From Variovorax sp. EL159 (GTDB taxonomy: Bacteria; Pseudomonadota; Gammaproteobacteria; Burkholderiales; Burkholderiaceae_C), in NCBI RefSeq assembly GCF_900100965.1, contig NZ_FMUJ01000003.1, positions 1 to 64,000 of the forward strand: a stretch of 64,000 nucleotides of DNA, given 5' to 3'. The translations under genes and the position numbers were made by a program. Shown piece by piece: positions 53,687 to 64,000 of this stretch. Numbering within the stretch: the first letter of the stretch is position 1; each line of letters starts with the position of its first letter. Below the pieces are notes generated by a model, which saw only the letters and a list, made by a program, of their open reading frames with translations, had not been told where the DNA came from and made no database searches.

Positions 53687-55320
53687 TGAGCGACACCAAA
53701 AGCCAACCCCTGCTCGACGTGAAGGGCCTGCGCATCGCGTTCAGCGGCAAGGAGGTGGTGCACGGCATCGACTTCCAGATCGCCGCGGGCGAAAAACTCG
53801 CGCTCGTCGGCGAATCGGGTTCGGGCAAGACGGTCACGGCGCTGTCGCTGCTGCGCCTGGTGCAGAACGCCGATCTTGCTGGCGTCGCAAGGCTCTTCGG
53901 CCCGGAGCATGCGCAGAACAACGCGCGCGATCTGCTGTCGATCCCCGAGCGCGAATTGCGTGGCATCCGAGGCAAGGAGATCGCGATGATCTTCCAGGAG
54001 CCGATGACCGCACTCAATGCGCTCTACAGCGTCGGCGACCAGATCGCCGAGGTGCTGGAGTTGCATGAAGGGTTGTCGGCCCGTGCCGCGCAAGCGGCAG
54101 CCGTCCAGTTGCTGGCCGACACCGGTATTCCGGAGCCGGAGCGGCGGGCGAGGGCGTTTCCGCACCAGCTTTCAGGCGGCCAACGGCAGCGCGCCATGAT
54201 CGCAATGGCGCTCGCCTGCAAGCCGCGCCTGCTGCTCGCGGACGAGCCGACCACCGCGCTCGACGTCACCGTGCGCGCGCAAATCCTCGAACTGCTGGCC
54301 GGCCTGCAGCGCAAGTACGGCATGGCCGTGCTGCTGATCACGCACGACCTGAACCTGGTGCGTCGCTTCGCCGACCGGGTGGTGGTCATGGAGAGCGGCC
54401 ACGTGGTCGAGCATGGCGCCGTGGCGGGCGTGTTCGAGGCGCCGCAGCATCCGTACACACGCAAGCTGATCGACAGCCATCCGCAGCGCGATGTGGTGGC
54501 GGTCGCCGCACGGGACGAGGCGGCACCGGTGCTCGAAGCCAAAGCCCTGCGCGTGATCTACCCGGTGCCGCGCCCCGGCTTCGCGGGCTGGTTCCGCAAG
54601 GGTGAATTCGTCGCCGTGCAAGGCGCGGACTTCCGCATCGTGCCGGGCGAAACGCTGGGCGTGGTCGGGGAGTCGGGTTCGGGCAAGTCGACGCTCGCGC
54701 TTGCGGCGCTTGGCCTGCTGAAGCACCAGGGCGTGTTGAAGGTCGATGGCAAGGGGTGGGCTGTCGATCGGGCTTCCGACCTGGGCCTGCGTCGGGTCAT
54801 GCAGGTGGTGTTCCAGGATCCGTTTTCATCGCTCTCGCCGCGCATGACGGTGGAGCAGATCGTGGGCGAAGGTTTGCGCGTGCATGCGCCCGAACTCGGC
54901 ACCGAGGCCCGCCGCGCCCGCGCACTCACGGCACTGGCCGACGTCGGGTTGACCGAGGCGCAGTTTCCGTCGCTCCTCGAGCGTTACCCGCATGAGTTTT
55001 CGGGCGGGCAGCGCCAGCGCCTGGCGATTGCGCGCGCACTGATCGTCGATCCGCAATTGCTGGTGCTCGACGAGCCGACCAGTGCGCTCGACGTGACGAT
55101 CCAGAAGCAGGTGCTGAGCCTGCTGCAGCGCTTGCAGCGGGAGCGGGGTCTGAGCTATTTGCTGATCACGCACGATGTGGAAGTGATCCGCGCCATGGCG
55201 CACGAGGTCATTGTGATGAAGGACGGGGCGATCCTTGAAGCCGGGCCGGTCGAGCGGGTGCTCGATGCGCCGGCGCATCCCTATACAAAAAAATTGGTGG
55301 CCGCGGCGCTGCTGGAATAA
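53686..55320 (+). CDS. yejF: Peptide ABC transporter ATPase YejF (two cassettes)
   Basis: A 544-residue protein with two ABC cassettes. The first Walker A is GESGSGKT, with signature LSGGQRQRAMIAMAL and LLADEPTTALDVTVRAQ. The second has GESGSGKST, FSGGQRQRLAIARAL and VLDEPTSALDVTIQKQ. The C-terminal HPYTKKL tail is typical of oligopeptide ATPases. It energises the YejABEF importer. The start is coupled to yejE through TGATG. Confidence 0.94.
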   Translation: MSDTKSQPLLDVKGLRIAFSGKEVVHGIDFQIAAGEKLALVGESGSGKTVTALSLLRLVQNADLAGVARLFGPEHAQNNARDLLSIPERELRGIRGKEIAMIFQEPMTALNALYSVGDQIAEVLELHEGLSARAAQAAAVQLLADTGIPEPERRARAFPHQLSGGQRQRAMIAMALACKPRLLLADEPTTALDVTVRAQILELLAGLQRKYGMAVLLITHDLNLVRRFADRVVVMESGHVVEHGAVAGVFEAPQHPYTRKLIDSHPQRDVVAVAARDEAAPVLEAKALRVIYPVPRPGFAGWFRKGEFVAVQGADFRIVPGETLGVVGESGSGKSTLALAALGLLKHQGVLKVDGKGWAVDRASDLGLRRVMQVVFQDPFSSLSPRMTVEQIVGEGLRVHAPELGTEARRARALTALADVGLTEAQFPSLLERYPHEFSGGQRQRLAIARALIVDPQLLVLDEPTSALDVTIQKQVLSLLQRLQRERGLSYLLITHDVEVIRAMAHEVIVMKDGAILEAGPVERVLDAPAHPYTKKLVAAALLE

Positions 55321-55336
55321 ACGGAGATTGCAGGAA

Positions 55337-56536
55337 ATGTCGGAAATCGGACGCGACCGGCGCGGTGCCTGGCGTGCAGCGCTGGCTTGCATGGTCACCC
55401 TGGCAGTGGCGATGGGCCTGGGGCGCTTTGCCTTCACGCCCATGCTGCCCATCATGCTGCACGAGGGAAAGCTGGAGCTGGCGGGCGGCGGCGTGCTGGC
55501 GTCGCTCAATTACCTGGGTTATTTCTTCGGTGCGGTCAGCTGTGCGGCCATCGGGATCAAGGCGTCGAGCATGGTGCGCGGCGGGTTGGTTGCCACCGCG
55601 GCGCTTCTGCTCGGCATGGGGCTGCTGCACAGCTTCATCGGGTGGGGTGTCCTGCGTACTGCGGCGGGCGTGATGAGCGCCTGGGTCTTCGTTTTTGCCT
55701 CGGGCTGGGGCATGCGGCGGCTGGCCGAAACGAATGCGCCGACGCTGGCGGGCGTGATCTACACCGGGCCGGGCATCGGGATCGCGATGACCGGATTGCT
55801 GGGCGGCGCTTTGGGGCGCTGGGGTTCCGAAGCGGGGTGGATGGGCCTTGGTCTTCTCGCGATCGCGCTGATCGCCGTGATCTGGCGCGTGTTCGACGAT
55901 GGCGAACAGCCGGCGAGCGGCACCGCTGCGCCGGCGCCAGTGACGGCAGGCGCTGCTGCTGGAACGGCGGCCGCCCGCAGCGACGCGATCTGGCTGGTTG
56001 CGCTCTATGGTCTGGCGGGTTTCGGCTACATCATCACGGCGACCTTTCTCCCGGTGATCGCGCGCCAGGCGTTGCCCGGTTCGTCGTGGCCCGACTTCTT
56101 CTGGCCGCTGTTCGGGCTGGCCATCATTCCGGGCGCGCTGATCGGGGCACGCGCGCCGACCCACTGGGACAACCGCCTGTTGCTGGCCGTGGCTTATGCG
56201 CTGCAGGCGCTCGGCGTGGTGCTGTCGGTGGCATGGCCGACCATCGGCGGGTTCGCGCTTGGCAGCCTGTTGCTCGGGATGCCGTTCACGGCCATCACGC
56301 TTTTCGCGATGCGGGAGGCGCGCCGCCTGCGTGGCAATGCGGCCGCCGGGCTGATCGGCTACGCGACGGCGTCGTATGGCGTGGGGCAGATCATCGGGCC
56401 GCTCTTTGCGGCGCCGCTGGCCCAGCGAACCGGGTCTTTCGAACTCCCGTTGCTGGTCGCCGCCGCTGCGCTGGCGCTCGGGGCGGTGTTGTTTGCGGTG
56501 GTTTGGTCCAAATCTCGTGCGCCACTGGCTGCCTGA
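55337..56536 (+). CDS. YbfB/YjiJ-family MFS transporter
   Basis: A 399-residue protein with about twelve hydrophobic segments. The YbfB-type N-terminus has TLAVAMGLGRFAFTPMLPIM, then ASLNYLGYFFGAVSCA and SGWGMRRLAETNAPTLAGVI. A cytoplasmic Ala/Gly-rich loop lies in the middle (about 200-220). The substrate is unknown. It starts 16 bp after yejF, so it is probably co-transcribed and might export a product of the imported peptides (inference). Confidence 0.87.
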   Translation: MSEIGRDRRGAWRAALACMVTLAVAMGLGRFAFTPMLPIMLHEGKLELAGGGVLASLNYLGYFFGAVSCAAIGIKASSMVRGGLVATAALLLGMGLLHSFIGWGVLRTAAGVMSAWVFVFASGWGMRRLAETNAPTLAGVIYTGPGIGIAMTGLLGGALGRWGSEAGWMGLGLLAIALIAVIWRVFDDGEQPASGTAAPAPVTAGAAAGTAAARSDAIWLVALYGLAGFGYIITATFLPVIARQALPGSSWPDFFWPLFGLAIIPGALIGARAPTHWDNRLLLAVAYALQALGVVLSVAWPTIGGFALGSLLLGMPFTAITLFAMREARRLRGNAAAGLIGYATASYGVGQIIGPLFAAPLAQRTGSFELPLLVAAAALALGAVLFAVVWSKSRAPLAA

Positions 56537-56548
56537 GTGCGAATGCCC

Positions 56549-56577
56549 CTTCATTTATCACACGAATAGCATATAAT
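56549..56577 (+). promoter_or_regulatory. Promoter of the rimP-nusA-infB operon
   Basis: A consensus -10 TATAAT (56572-56577) lies in an AT-rich patch after the MFS gene. A weak -35 candidate, CTTCAT (56549-56554), sits 17 bp upstream. Transcription would start near 56584, giving a leader of about 140 nt before rimP. Confidence 0.6.
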
Positions 56578-56592
56578 TCGAGGCTCACGACC

Positions 56593-56624
56593 AAACGGGC
56601 GGGTACCAACCGCCCGTTTTTTTT
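56593..56624 (+). terminator. Intrinsic terminator or attenuator in the rimP leader
   Basis: AAACGGGCGG (56593-56602) pairs perfectly with CCGCCCGTTT (56610-56619), and T8 (56617-56624) follows. It can end the yejABEF-MFS transcript. It also lies within about 10-40 nt of the predicted rimP start site, so it may act as an attenuator. Confidence 0.85.
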
Positions 56625-56667
56625 GGTCTATTCATTCTGAGCACTCATTGAGATCATTGGGATTCGG

Positions 56668-56689
56668 GCATCCGCGGCGGGGCGGATGC
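56668..56689 (+). other. Second hairpin in the rimP leader
   Basis: GCATCCGC (56668-56675) pairs perfectly with GCGGATGC (56682-56689) around a 6-nt G-rich loop. It ends 34 bp before the rimP start, has no T-run and may shape the leader RNA. Confidence 0.5.
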
Positions 56690-56723
56690 GCGGGTTCGGT
56701 ATTTAAAAGGCACTTTCAAACAC

Positions 56724-57377
56724 GTGGCATTGCAGCAAATAGTGGAACAAACCGTGGCCGGTCTTGGCTACGACCTGGTTGAGATCGAACGCTCGGCCGG
56801 GGGATTGCTGCGCGTGACGATTGATTTGCCCTGGACGGCCCCCACCTCCGAAGATGTGGCTGCCGGCGTGCCCGAGCCGTTCGTGACGGTGGAAGACTGC
56901 GAAAAAGTCACGCGGCAATTGCAGTTCGCGCTCGAAGTCGATGGCGTTGATTACAAGCGGCTCGAGGTTTCCTCGCCCGGTATCGATCGCCCGCTGCGCA
57001 ATGAGCAGGATTTCGAGCGTTTTGTCGGGTCGGAAATCGACATCACGCTCAAGGCGCCCATGGGGGCTGCCGCGGCGGGCCAGGTGTCGGCCACCCGCAA
57101 GAAGTTTCGCGGCACGCTGGAGCGTGCCGAAAAGGCGCAAGGGGCTGCCGAAGGTGCGGCCCCGGGTTGGCAAATCGTCTGGAGCGATGCGCCCAAGCCC
57201 AAGCCGGGTCAAAAAGTGAGCAAGAAGCGCGCGCCTGCACCGTTGCATGCGCTGGGCTTTGTGCTGGACGAGCTGCGCGATGCGCGGCTTGCGCCCATTG
57301 TGGATTTCAAGGGCCGCAAGGCCAAAACCCAACCGGGTTTTTCGGATATTGACGACGGAACGAATGTTCCGGACTGA
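56724..57377 (+). CDS. rimP: Ribosome maturation factor RimP
   Basis: A 217-residue protein starting at a GTG with an AAAGGCA ribosome binding site. N-terminal [40 protein letters not shown] and [20 protein letters not shown] are RimP signatures. The C-terminal part carries a Lys/Pro-rich insert ([17 protein letters not shown]) and is longer than the usual 150-residue form. It helps assemble the 30S subunit. First gene of the nusA-infB operon, in its conserved position. Confidence 0.95.
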   Translation: MALQQIVEQTVAGLGYDLVEIERSAGGLLRVTIDLPWTAPTSEDVAAGVPEPFVTVEDCEKVTRQLQFALEVDGVDYKRLEVSSPGIDRPLRNEQDFERFVGSEIDITLKAPMGAAAAGQVSATRKKFRGTLERAEKAQGAAEGAAPGWQIVWSDAPKPKPGQKVSKKRAPAPLHALGFVLDELRDARLAPIVDFKGRKAKTQPGFSDIDDGTNVPD

Positions 57378-57393
57378 CCAGAGGAGTGGTGGC

Positions 57394-58887
57394 ATGAATC
57401 GCGAAATGTTGATGTTGGTGGATGCGATCTCGCGCGAGAAGAACGTCGAGCGTGACGTCGTCTTCGGCGCAGTCGAGTCCGCACTGGCGCAAGCCACCAA
57501 GAAGCTCCATCAGGGTGACGTGGACATCCGCGTCTCGGTCGATCGCGACAGTGGCGACTACGAGACCTTCCGCCGTTGGCACGTCGTTCCCGACGAGGCC
57601 GGCCTGCAGCTGCCCGACCAGGAAATCCTCCTGTTCGAAGCCAAGGAAGAAATGTCGGACATCGAAGTCGGCGAGTACATCGAAGAAGCGGTGGATTCGG
57701 TGCCGATCGGCCGTATCGGCGCCATGGCTGCCAAGCAGGTGATCCTGCAGAAGATCCGCGACGCCGAGCGCGAAATGTTGCTGAACGACTTCATGTCGCG
57801 TGGCGACAAGATCTTCGTCGGCACCGTCAAGCGCCTGGACAAGGGCGACATCATCGTCGAGGCCGGCCGCGTCGAAGGCCGCCTGCGCCGCAGCGAGATG
57901 ATCGCAAAGGAAAACCTGCGCAATGGCGATCGCGTGCGCGCCATGATCATGGAGGTCGACCTGACGCTGCGCGGCGCGCCGATCATCCTGTCGCGCTCGG
58001 CGCCCGAGTTCATGATCGAGCTGTTCCGCCAGGAAGTGCCCGAGATCGAGCAAGGCCTGCTCGAAATCAAGAGCTGCGCCCGTGACCCGGGTTCGCGCGC
58101 CAAGATCGCCGTGCTCTCGCACGACAAGCGCGTCGACCCGATCGGCACCTGCGTCGGCGTGCGTGGCACCCGCGTCAATGCCGTCACGAACGAACTCGCC
58201 GGCGAGCGCGTGGACATCGTGCTGTGGAGCGAAGACCCGGCCCAGTTCGTGATCGGTGCCCTGGCGCCGGCAAACGTGTCGTCGATCGTCGTCGATGAAG
58301 AAAAGCATGCCATGGACGTGGTGGTCGACGAGGAAAACCTCGCCATCGCCATCGGCCGCGGCGGCCAGAACGTGCGCTTGGCTTCCGACCTGACCGGTTG
58401 GAAGATCAACATCATGGACGCCAACGAGTCGGCCCAGAAGCAGGCGACCGAGACGGACGCCAGCCGCAAGCTCTTCATGGAAAAGCTCGACGTCGACGAA
58501 GAAATCGCCGACATCCTGATCTCCGAAGGCTTCAACAGCCTGGAAGAAGTCGCCTATGTGCCGATCTCCGAAATGCTGGAGATCGAGGCTTTCGACGAAG
58601 ACACGATCAATGAGCTGCGCTCGCGTGCCAAGGATGCGCTGCTGACCATGGAAATCGCCAAGGAGGAGGGTGTCGAGGTGCAGCCGCAGGTGTCTCAGGA
58701 CCTGCATGACCTCGAGGGCCTGGACCCCGAGCTGATTCCCAAGCTGGTCGAGGCGGGTGTGAACACCCGTGACGACCTCGCCGACCTCGCGGTCGATGAA
58801 CTCACCGAGATCACCGGCCACAGCGCCGATGACGCCAAAGCCCTCATCTTGAAAGCCCGCGAACACTGGTTCGCCGGCCAAGAGTGA
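57394..58887 (+). CDS. nusA: Transcription termination/antitermination factor NusA
   Basis: A 497-residue protein with a GAGGAG ribosome binding site; the start is the usual [20 protein letters not shown]. Domains in order are an N-terminal RNA-polymerase-binding domain, S1 (about 135-200), two KH domains ([20 protein letters not shown] and [20 protein letters not shown]) and two acidic C-terminal repeats as in the E. coli form. It controls pausing, termination and antitermination. It is 16 bp after rimP. A regulatory link to the terminator-like hairpin upstream of its own operon is worth noting. Confidence 0.97.
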   Translation: MNREMLMLVDAISREKNVERDVVFGAVESALAQATKKLHQGDVDIRVSVDRDSGDYETFRRWHVVPDEAGLQLPDQEILLFEAKEEMSDIEVGEYIEEAVDSVPIGRIGAMAAKQVILQKIRDAEREMLLNDFMSRGDKIFVGTVKRLDKGDIIVEAGRVEGRLRRSEMIAKENLRNGDRVRAMIMEVDLTLRGAPIILSRSAPEFMIELFRQEVPEIEQGLLEIKSCARDPGSRAKIAVLSHDKRVDPIGTCVGVRGTRVNAVTNELAGERVDIVLWSEDPAQFVIGALAPANVSSIVVDEEKHAMDVVVDEENLAIAIGRGGQNVRLASDLTGWKINIMDANESAQKQATETDASRKLFMEKLDVDEEIADILISEGFNSLEEVAYVPISEMLEIEAFDEDTINELRSRAKDALLTMEIAKEEGVEVQPQVSQDLHDLEGLDPELIPKLVEAGVNTRDDLADLAVDELTEITGHSADDAKALILKAREHWFAGQE

Positions 58888-58911
58888 CGGTCATGGAGGC
58901 ACGAAACCAAT

Positions 58912-61887
58912 ATGTCCAGTACCACTGTCGCCGAGTTCGCGAACGAGCTCAAGAAGACTCCCGAAACCTTGCTTGACCAGCTCAAGAGCGCAGGCGTGCC
59001 CAAAGCGGCCGCCACCGATGCGCTCACGGAGGCCGACAAGCAGCGCTTGCTCGGCCACCTCAAAGCCAGCCATGGCACCGTCGAGCCCGAGCGCAAGAAG
59101 ATCACGCTGACCAAGAAGTCGACCAGCGAGATCAAGCAGGCCGACGCCACCGGCCGCGCCCGCACCATCCAGGTCGAGGTGCGCAAGAAGCGCACGTTCA
59201 TCCAGCGCGATGAAGGCCACCCGGCCACGCCCGAACATGCACAGCAAAGCGCTGAAGCACCGGCACCTGCGCCAGCTGCGCCCCAGGTCGACGAGGCCGA
59301 ACTGGCCCGCCGCGAGGAAGAAGCGCGCCGCCAGGCCGAGCTGATCCGTCGCCAGGAAGAAGAGCTGGCCGAAAAGCGCCGTCTGCGCGAAGAAGCCGAA
59401 GCCCGTGAACGCGAGCAGGCTGAAAAGGCCGAGCGCGCCGAACAGGCCGAGCAAGAAGCCGCACGCATCGCCGCCGAGAAGAAGGCCGCTGCTGCAGCTG
59501 CCGCCGCAACCGCTGCGGCCAAGGACACGCCTGCCAAGCCGGCTGCCGCGCCCGCTCCCGCAGTGACGGCCGCCGCCGCTGCCGCCGAGCAGCAGGCCGC
59601 CGACACCAAGCTCGCCGCCCAGACCGCCGCGACGCAAGCCAAGGAAGACGCAAAGGCCAAGGCCGCTGCCGAATCGAAGGCCCGCGCCGACGAAGAGGCT
59701 GCACGTGCCAAGGATCTCGACGAGCGTCGCCGCAAGGCCCTCGCCGAAGCCGAAGCCATTCGCGCGATGATGAATGCACCGGCCCGCGTGCTGGTGCCGC
59801 ACAAGGCGCCCGAGAAGCCGCAGCCCGAAAAGGCCGCAGTCAAGGGCACGCTGCACAAGCCGGCCACGCCGGCGGCACGTCCCGGCGCGCCTGCCGCACC
59901 CGGTGCTGCAGCAGCGCCCGGCGCCGCCGGGGCCGGCAAGGAAGTCAAGTCCGCCAAGCTCTCGTCGAGCTGGGCTGGCGATCCTGCCAAGAAGAAGGAA
60001 ATCAAGACCCGCGGCGATGCCAGCGGTGGCGTCGGTCGCGGCAACTGGCGCGGAGGTCCGCGCGGCCGTCGCGGCAATGACCGTGGCGGTCACGACGAGC
60101 AGCACGCACCGGCCGCACCGGTCGAGGCACGCGTTCTCGAAGTGCACGTGCCCGAAACCATCACCGTGGCCGAACTGGCACACAAGATGGCCGTCAAGGC
60201 ACAGGAAGTCATCAAGCAGCTGATGAAGCTCGGCATGATGGCGACCATCAACCAGTCGCTCGACCAGGACACCGCGATGATCATCGTGGAGGACATGGGT
60301 CACAACGCCGTGGTTGCTGCGCTGGACGATCCGGAAGCCTTCACCGACGAGGACGTGTCGGCGCAAACCGCCGAAGCTCTGCCGCGCGCACCGGTCGTGA
60401 CCGTCATGGGTCACGTCGACCACGGCAAGACCTCACTGCTCGACTACATCCGCCGCGCCAAGGTCGCAGCGGGCGAAGCCGGCGGCATCACGCAGCACAT
60501 CGGCGCGTACCACGTGCAGACCGAACGCGGCATGGTGTCGTTTCTCGACACCCCGGGTCACGAGGCCTTCACGGCCATGCGTGCCCGCGGTGCACAGGCC
60601 ACTGACATCGTGATCCTGGTGGTGGCCGCCGACGACGGCGTCATGCCCCAGACCAAGGAAGCCATCAAGCACGCGAAGGCGGCGGGTGTGCCGATCGTGG
60701 TTGCCATCAACAAGGTGGACAAGCCCGATGCCAACCTGGACCGCGTGAAGCAGGAACTGGTGGCCGAAGAGGTCGTGCCCGAAGAGTACGGTGGCGATGT
60801 GCCGTTCGTGCCGGTGTCGGCCAAGACCGGCCAGGGCATCGACGACCTGCTCGAACAAGTGCTGCTGCAGGCTGAAGTGCTGGAACTCAAGGCGCCGGTG
60901 GATGCCGCCGCCAAGGGTCTGGTCATCGAAGCGCAGCTCGACAAGGGCCGCGGCCCGGTCGCAACCGTGCTGGTTCAGTCCGGCACGCTCAAGACCGGCG
61001 ACGTGGTGCTGGCAGGTTCCACCTACGGCCGCGTGCGCGCCATGCTGGACGAAGACGGCAAGACCATCAAGGCCGCGGGTCCGTCGATCCCGGTCGAGAT
61101 TCAGGGCCTGACCGAAGTGCCGCAAGCGGGCGACGAGTTCATGGTGATGGCCGACGAGCGCCGTGCGCGCGAAATCGCCACCTACCGTGCCGGCAAGTTC
61201 CGCAACACCAAGTTGGCGAAGCAGCAGGCCGCGAACCTGCAGAACATGTTCACCGACCTGTCGGCGGGCGAAGTGCAGACGCTGCGCCTGATCATCAAGG
61301 CCGACGTGCAAGGCTCGCAGGAAGCCCTGGCGCAATCGCTGCTCAAGCTGGCGACCGAAGAAGTCAAGGTGCAGATCGTCTACGCAGGCGTGGGCGGTAT
61401 CAGCGAGAACGACATCAACCTCGCCATCGCCTCCAAGGCGGTCGTGATCGGCTTCAACGTGCGCGCCGATGCCGGTGCGCGCAAGCTGGCCGAAAACAAC
61501 GGCGTGCAGCTGAACTACTACAGCATCATTTATGACGCTGTGGACGAGATCAAGGTTGCGATGTCGGGCATGCTGGCACCGGAGCGCCGCGAAGAGATCA
61601 TCGGCTCGGCCGAGATCCGCACGGTGTTCGTGGCCTCGAAGATCGGCACCGTGGCCGGCTCGTACGTCACTTCGGGCTCGGTCAACCGCAGCGCGCATTT
61701 CCGCCTGCTGCGCGACAACGTGGTGATCTACACCGGCGAAATCGATTCGATCAAGCGCATGAAGGACGATGTCCGCGAAGTCCGCGAAGGTTTTGAGTGC
61801 GGTATCAAGCTCAAGAACTACAACGACATCAAAGAAGGCGATCAGCTCGAATTCTTCGAAATCAAGGAAATCGCCCGGACGCTGTAA
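58912..61887 (+). CDS. infB: Translation initiation factor IF-2
   Basis: A 991-residue GTPase. N-terminal IF2N domain ([20 protein letters not shown]), then a long Ala/Glu/Lys-rich helical linker (about 110-290), an Ala/Pro-rich stretch, an RG-rich patch [17 protein letters not shown], a second IF2N, and the G domain: G1 GHVDHGKT, G2 [11 protein letters not shown]3 DTPGH, G4 NKVD. C-terminal domains bind fMet-tRNA. The length is normal for betaproteobacteria. It follows nusA by 24 bp. Confidence 0.98.
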   Translation: MSSTTVAEFANELKKTPETLLDQLKSAGVPKAAATDALTEADKQRLLGHLKASHGTVEPERKKITLTKKSTSEIKQADATGRARTIQVEVRKKRTFIQRDEGHPATPEHAQQSAEAPAPAPAAPQVDEAELARREEEARRQAELIRRQEEELAEKRRLREEAEAREREQAEKAERAEQAEQEAARIAAEKKAAAAAAAATAAAKDTPAKPAAAPAPAVTAAAAAAEQQAADTKLAAQTAATQAKEDAKAKAAAESKARADEEAARAKDLDERRRKALAEAEAIRAMMNAPARVLVPHKAPEKPQPEKAAVKGTLHKPATPAARPGAPAAPGAAAAPGAAGAGKEVKSAKLSSSWAGDPAKKKEIKTRGDASGGVGRGNWRGGPRGRRGNDRGGHDEQHAPAAPVEARVLEVHVPETITVAELAHKMAVKAQEVIKQLMKLGMMATINQSLDQDTAMIIVEDMGHNAVVAALDDPEAFTDEDVSAQTAEALPRAPVVTVMGHVDHGKTSLLDYIRRAKVAAGEAGGITQHIGAYHVQTERGMVSFLDTPGHEAFTAMRARGAQATDIVILVVAADDGVMPQTKEAIKHAKAAGVPIVVAINKVDKPDANLDRVKQELVAEEVVPEEYGGDVPFVPVSAKTGQGIDDLLEQVLLQAEVLELKAPVDAAAKGLVIEAQLDKGRGPVATVLVQSGTLKTGDVVLAGSTYGRVRAMLDEDGKTIKAAGPSIPVEIQGLTEVPQAGDEFMVMADERRAREIATYRAGKFRNTKLAKQQAANLQNMFTDLSAGEVQTLRLIIKADVQGSQEALAQSLLKLATEEVKVQIVYAGVGGISENDINLAIASKAVVIGFNVRADAGARKLAENNGVQLNYYSIIYDAVDEIKVAMSGMLAPERREEIIGSAEIRTVFVASKIGTVAGSYVTSGSVNRSAHFRLLRDNVVIYTGEIDSIKRMKDDVREVREGFECGIKLKNYNDIKEGDQLEFFEIKEIARTL

Positions 61888-61908
61888 GCGTTCGATGCGA
61901 AAGAGTCC

Positions 61909-62280
61909 ATGCCGAAAAGAAAAGCCGCTGCCCCCAACCGCGCGTTCAAGGTTGCCGACCAGATCCAGCGGGATCTGACGGAGCTGATCGCGCGCGAGTT
62001 GAAGGACCCGCGCGTGGGCATGGTCACGATCCAGGCCGTCGAGGTCACGCCCGACTATGCGCATGCGAAGGTCTACTTCAGCATGCTCACGGGCGACGTG
62101 ACCGAGACCACCGAAGCGCTCAACCAGGCCGCGGGCTTCCTGCGCAACGGCCTGTTCAAGCGCCTGCATATCCACACCGTGCCCACGCTGCACTTCCTGT
62201 TCGACCGCACCACCGAGCGTGCCGCCGACATGAACGCGCTCATCGCGCAGGCCGTCGCTTCGCGCTCGAAAGACGACTAG
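61909..62280 (+). CDS. rbfA: Ribosome-binding factor A
   Basis: A 123-residue KH-like protein with the RbfA pattern: [48 protein letters not shown] and [19 protein letters not shown]. It binds the 30S subunit in late 16S rRNA maturation. It lies 21 bp after infB and 2 bp before truB. Confidence 0.96.
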   Translation: MPKRKAAAPNRAFKVADQIQRDLTELIARELKDPRVGMVTIQAVEVTPDYAHAKVYFSMLTGDVTETTEALNQAAGFLRNGLFKRLHIHTVPTLHFLFDRTTERAADMNALIAQAVASRSKDD

Positions 62281-62282
62281 CC

Positions 62283-63251
62283 ATGAATGCGCCACGCACA
62301 AGGGTGCAGCGGCGCCCTGTGCATGGGGTGTTGTTGCTCGACAAGCCGCTGGGACTCTCCAGCAACCAGGCCTTGCAAAAGGCCAAGTGGTTGCTGCGCG
62401 CCGAAAAAGCGGGCCATACCGGCACGCTCGATCCGCTCGCGACGGGTGTCCTGCCGCTTTGCTTTGGCGCGGCCACCAAGTTCAGCCAGTTGCACCTGGA
62501 CGCCGACAAGACCTATGAGGCCACGGCCCGTCTCGGCGTCAAGACCGCGACCGGCGATGCCGAAGGCGACGTGATCGCCGAACGGCCTGTCAACGTCACG
62601 CCGGAAGACCTGGCGCGCGTGCAGCAGCAGTTCACCGGCCCGATCCGGCAGGTGCCACCGATGCACAGCGCGCTCAAGAAAGACGGCAAGGCGTTGTACG
62701 AGTACGCCCGCGAAGGCGTCGAGATCGAGCGGGCACCGCGCGACGTCGTCATCCACAAGCTGGAGGTGACCGAGGCTGCCGCCCCGCAAGGGCAGCGCGC
62801 CATCAGGATCGCGGCGACCGTGAGCAAGGGCACGTACATCCGCACCCTCGGCGAAGACATCGGCGAGGCACTCGGCTGCGGCGCCCACCTGACGTCGCTG
62901 CGGCGCACCGCGACCGGCGATTTCGGGCAGGCGCAATGCGTCACCCTCGAAGCGCTCGAAGCCATGGACGAAGAGGAGCGCCTGGCGCAACTCCTGCCAG
63001 CCGAGTCGCTGGTGGACGGCCACAGCCGCGTCACGCTCGGCGCGGAAGATGCGGCACGCTTTCTTTCAGGCCTGCGCCGCCGTGGCGGCTGGGCCGATGC
63101 GGCAGAAGTGGCCGTGTTCGGCAGCGAACCGCACGCCTTCCTCGGCACGGCCCATGTGGCGGCCGGCGAACTGATCCCGGGGCGCTTGCTGAACCCCATC
63201 GAAATCCAGCAAATTCTTTTGAACGCACAACAGACCGAAGCGACACCATGA
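62283..63251 (+). CDS. truB: tRNA pseudouridine(55) synthase
   Basis: A 322-residue TruB enzyme. It has [40 protein letters not shown] with the catalytic Asp, then [20 protein letters not shown] and [14 protein letters not shown]. It makes pseudouridine 55 in the T loop of tRNAs. The stop overlaps the typA start (ATGA). Confidence 0.97.
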   Translation: MNAPRTRVQRRPVHGVLLLDKPLGLSSNQALQKAKWLLRAEKAGHTGTLDPLATGVLPLCFGAATKFSQLHLDADKTYEATARLGVKTATGDAEGDVIAERPVNVTPEDLARVQQQFTGPIRQVPPMHSALKKDGKALYEYAREGVEIERAPRDVVIHKLEVTEAAAPQGQRAIRIAATVSKGTYIRTLGEDIGEALGCGAHLTSLRRTATGDFGQAQCVTLEALEAMDEEERLAQLLPAESLVDGHSRVTLGAEDAARFLSGLRRRGGWADAAEVAVFGSEPHAFLGTAHVAAGELIPGRLLNPIEIQQILLNAQQTEATP

Positions 63252-64000
63252 GTACCAAGCAAATCCGCAATATCGCCATCATTGCCCACGTGGACCATGG
63301 CAAGACCACCATGGTCGACCAACTGCTGCGCCAGTCCGGCACCTTCGCCGACCACGAGAAGGTCGTCGACACGGTGATGGACAACAACGCCATCGAAAAA
63401 GAACGTGGCATCACCATTCTGGCCAAGAACTGCGCCGTGACCTGGGAAGGCACGCACATCAACATCGTCGACACCCCCGGCCACGCGGACTTCGGCGGTG
63501 AAGTGGAACGCGCGCTGTCGATGGTCGACGGCGTGGTGCTGCTGATCGACGCCCAGGAAGGCCCGATGCCGCAGACGCGCTTCGTGACCAAGAAGGCGCT
63601 GGCCCTGGGCCTCAAGCCCATCCTGGTGGTGAACAAGGTCGACAAGCCCGGCGCGAACCCCGACAAGGTGGTCAATGCCGCCTTCGACCTGTTCGACAAG
63701 CTCGGCGCCACCGACGAACAGCTCGACTTCCCCGTGGTGTATGCCTCGGGCATCAACGGCTGGTCGTCGCTGGAAGAGGGCGCACAGGGTGAGCAGTGGG
63801 GCCCCGACATGTCGGCCCTGTTCAACACCATCCTGAAGCACGTGCCGTCGCAAAAGGGTGACCCCGCCGCGCCGCTGCAGTTGCAGATCTCGGCCCTCGA
63901 CTTCTCGACCTTCGTCGGTCGCATCGGCGTCGGCCGTATCAGCCAGGGCACCCTGAAGCCGATGACCGACGTGGTCGTGATGGAAGGTCCGGATGGCAAG
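63248..64000 (+). CDS. typA: Ribosome-associated GTPase TypA/BipA, 5' part (runs off the right edge)
   Basis: The first 251 residues are visible. G1 is AHVDHGKT (13-20), then [19 protein letters not shown] (switch region), [16 protein letters not shown] and [13 protein letters not shown]. The domain after the G domain begins [20 protein letters not shown], typical of TypA and distinguishing it from EF-G and LepA. It is a translational GTPase linked to ribosome assembly at low temperature and stress. Coupled to truB by an ATGA overlap. Confidence 0.95.
   Translation, partial: MSTKQIRNIAIIAHVDHGKTTMVDQLLRQSGTFADHEKVVDTVMDNNAIEKERGITILAKNCAVTWEGTHINIVDTPGHADFGGEVERALSMVDGVVLLIDAQEGPMPQTRFVTKKALALGLKPILVVNKVDKPGANPDKVVNAAFDLFDKLGATDEQLDFPVVYASGINGWSSLEEGAQGEQWGPDMSALFNTILKHVPSQKGDPAAPLQLQISALDFSTFVGRIGVGRISQGTLKPMTDVVVMEGPDGK

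Noticed and set aside
59440..59720. Ala/Lys/Glu-rich stretch in infB as a separate or foreign insert
   Set aside because: Long charged Ala-rich linkers between IF2N and the G domain are normal for betaproteobacterial IF-2.

Overview
The window reads as a chromosomal stretch of a GC-rich betaproteobacterium. Gene order and protein types fit the Comamonadaceae (Variovorax/Acidovorax-like): GC-rich third positions, the argA / dapC-dapD-pilU-dapE-prmB run, pepA-holC divergent from lptF-lptG, and rimP-nusA-infB-rbfA-truB-typA. This placement is inferred from gene content and protein character; no database search was made. I see no insertion sequence, CRISPR array, rRNA operon or complete prophage.

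Layout. (1) 1-8.1 kb is a sugar-scavenging locus. It holds the 5' part of a LamB-type maltoporin (minus), a LacI-family regulator (minus) and two tandem GH92 alpha-mannosidase lipoproteins (plus). The porin and the first GH92 gene share a near-duplicate upstream region: an identical 27-bp element followed 22-23 bp later by TACACT. The set looks like one LacI-controlled mannoside/mannan regulon. (2) 8.1-14.5 kb holds a small lipoprotein and a tripartite RND efflux operon transcribed OMF-MFP-RND. (3) 14.7-17.3 kb holds a secreted fasciclin protein, a 91-bp dispersed repeat, a phage-like S24 repressor/Cro-like switch around an AT-rich intergenic region, a two-helix membrane protein and a DUF697/YcjF-like protein. 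(4) 17.3-29.0 kb is a long minus-strand run: an ABC-F ATPase, prmB, dapE, a PilU-like ATPase, dapD, dapC, a LysE-type exporter, argA, and an unusual soluble protein joining a Clp-type AAA+ module to an FtsH-type M41 zinc peptidase.

(5) 29.3-33.3 kb is the HrpA helicase. (6) 33.3-36.3 kb holds two small membrane proteins, a methionine-type aminotransferase, a second copy of the dispersed repeat and cysB. (7) 36.4-41.4 kb holds lptF-lptG-cbiX (ATGA-coupled), divergent by 21 bp from pepA-holC and a hypothetical gene. (8) 41.5-49.7 kb holds a LivK-type binding lipoprotein, a stand-alone receiver protein, a coiled-coil protein, tRNA-Ser(GGA), qmcA-nfeD, an Orn/Lys/Arg decarboxylase, a secreted LigE-type DNA ligase and fabI. 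(9) 49.7-56.5 kb is yejABEF (peptide uptake) plus a YbfB-type MFS protein. (10) 56.5-64 kb is the transcription/translation operon rimP-nusA-infB-rbfA-truB-typA. Its leader has a strong -10 box immediately followed by an intrinsic-terminator-like hairpin.

How genes cooperate: porin, GH92 and LacI proteins would bring in and trim mannosides. DapC/D/E make meso-diaminopimelate and lysine beside an amino-acid exporter. LptF/G move LPS. CbiX, CysB and the aminotransferase share a sulfur theme. Most of the window is ordinary housekeeping. The points most worth following are the AAA+/M41 fusion, the duplicated sugar-locus promoter, the rimP leader, the dispersed 91-bp repeat and the stand-alone repressor switch.
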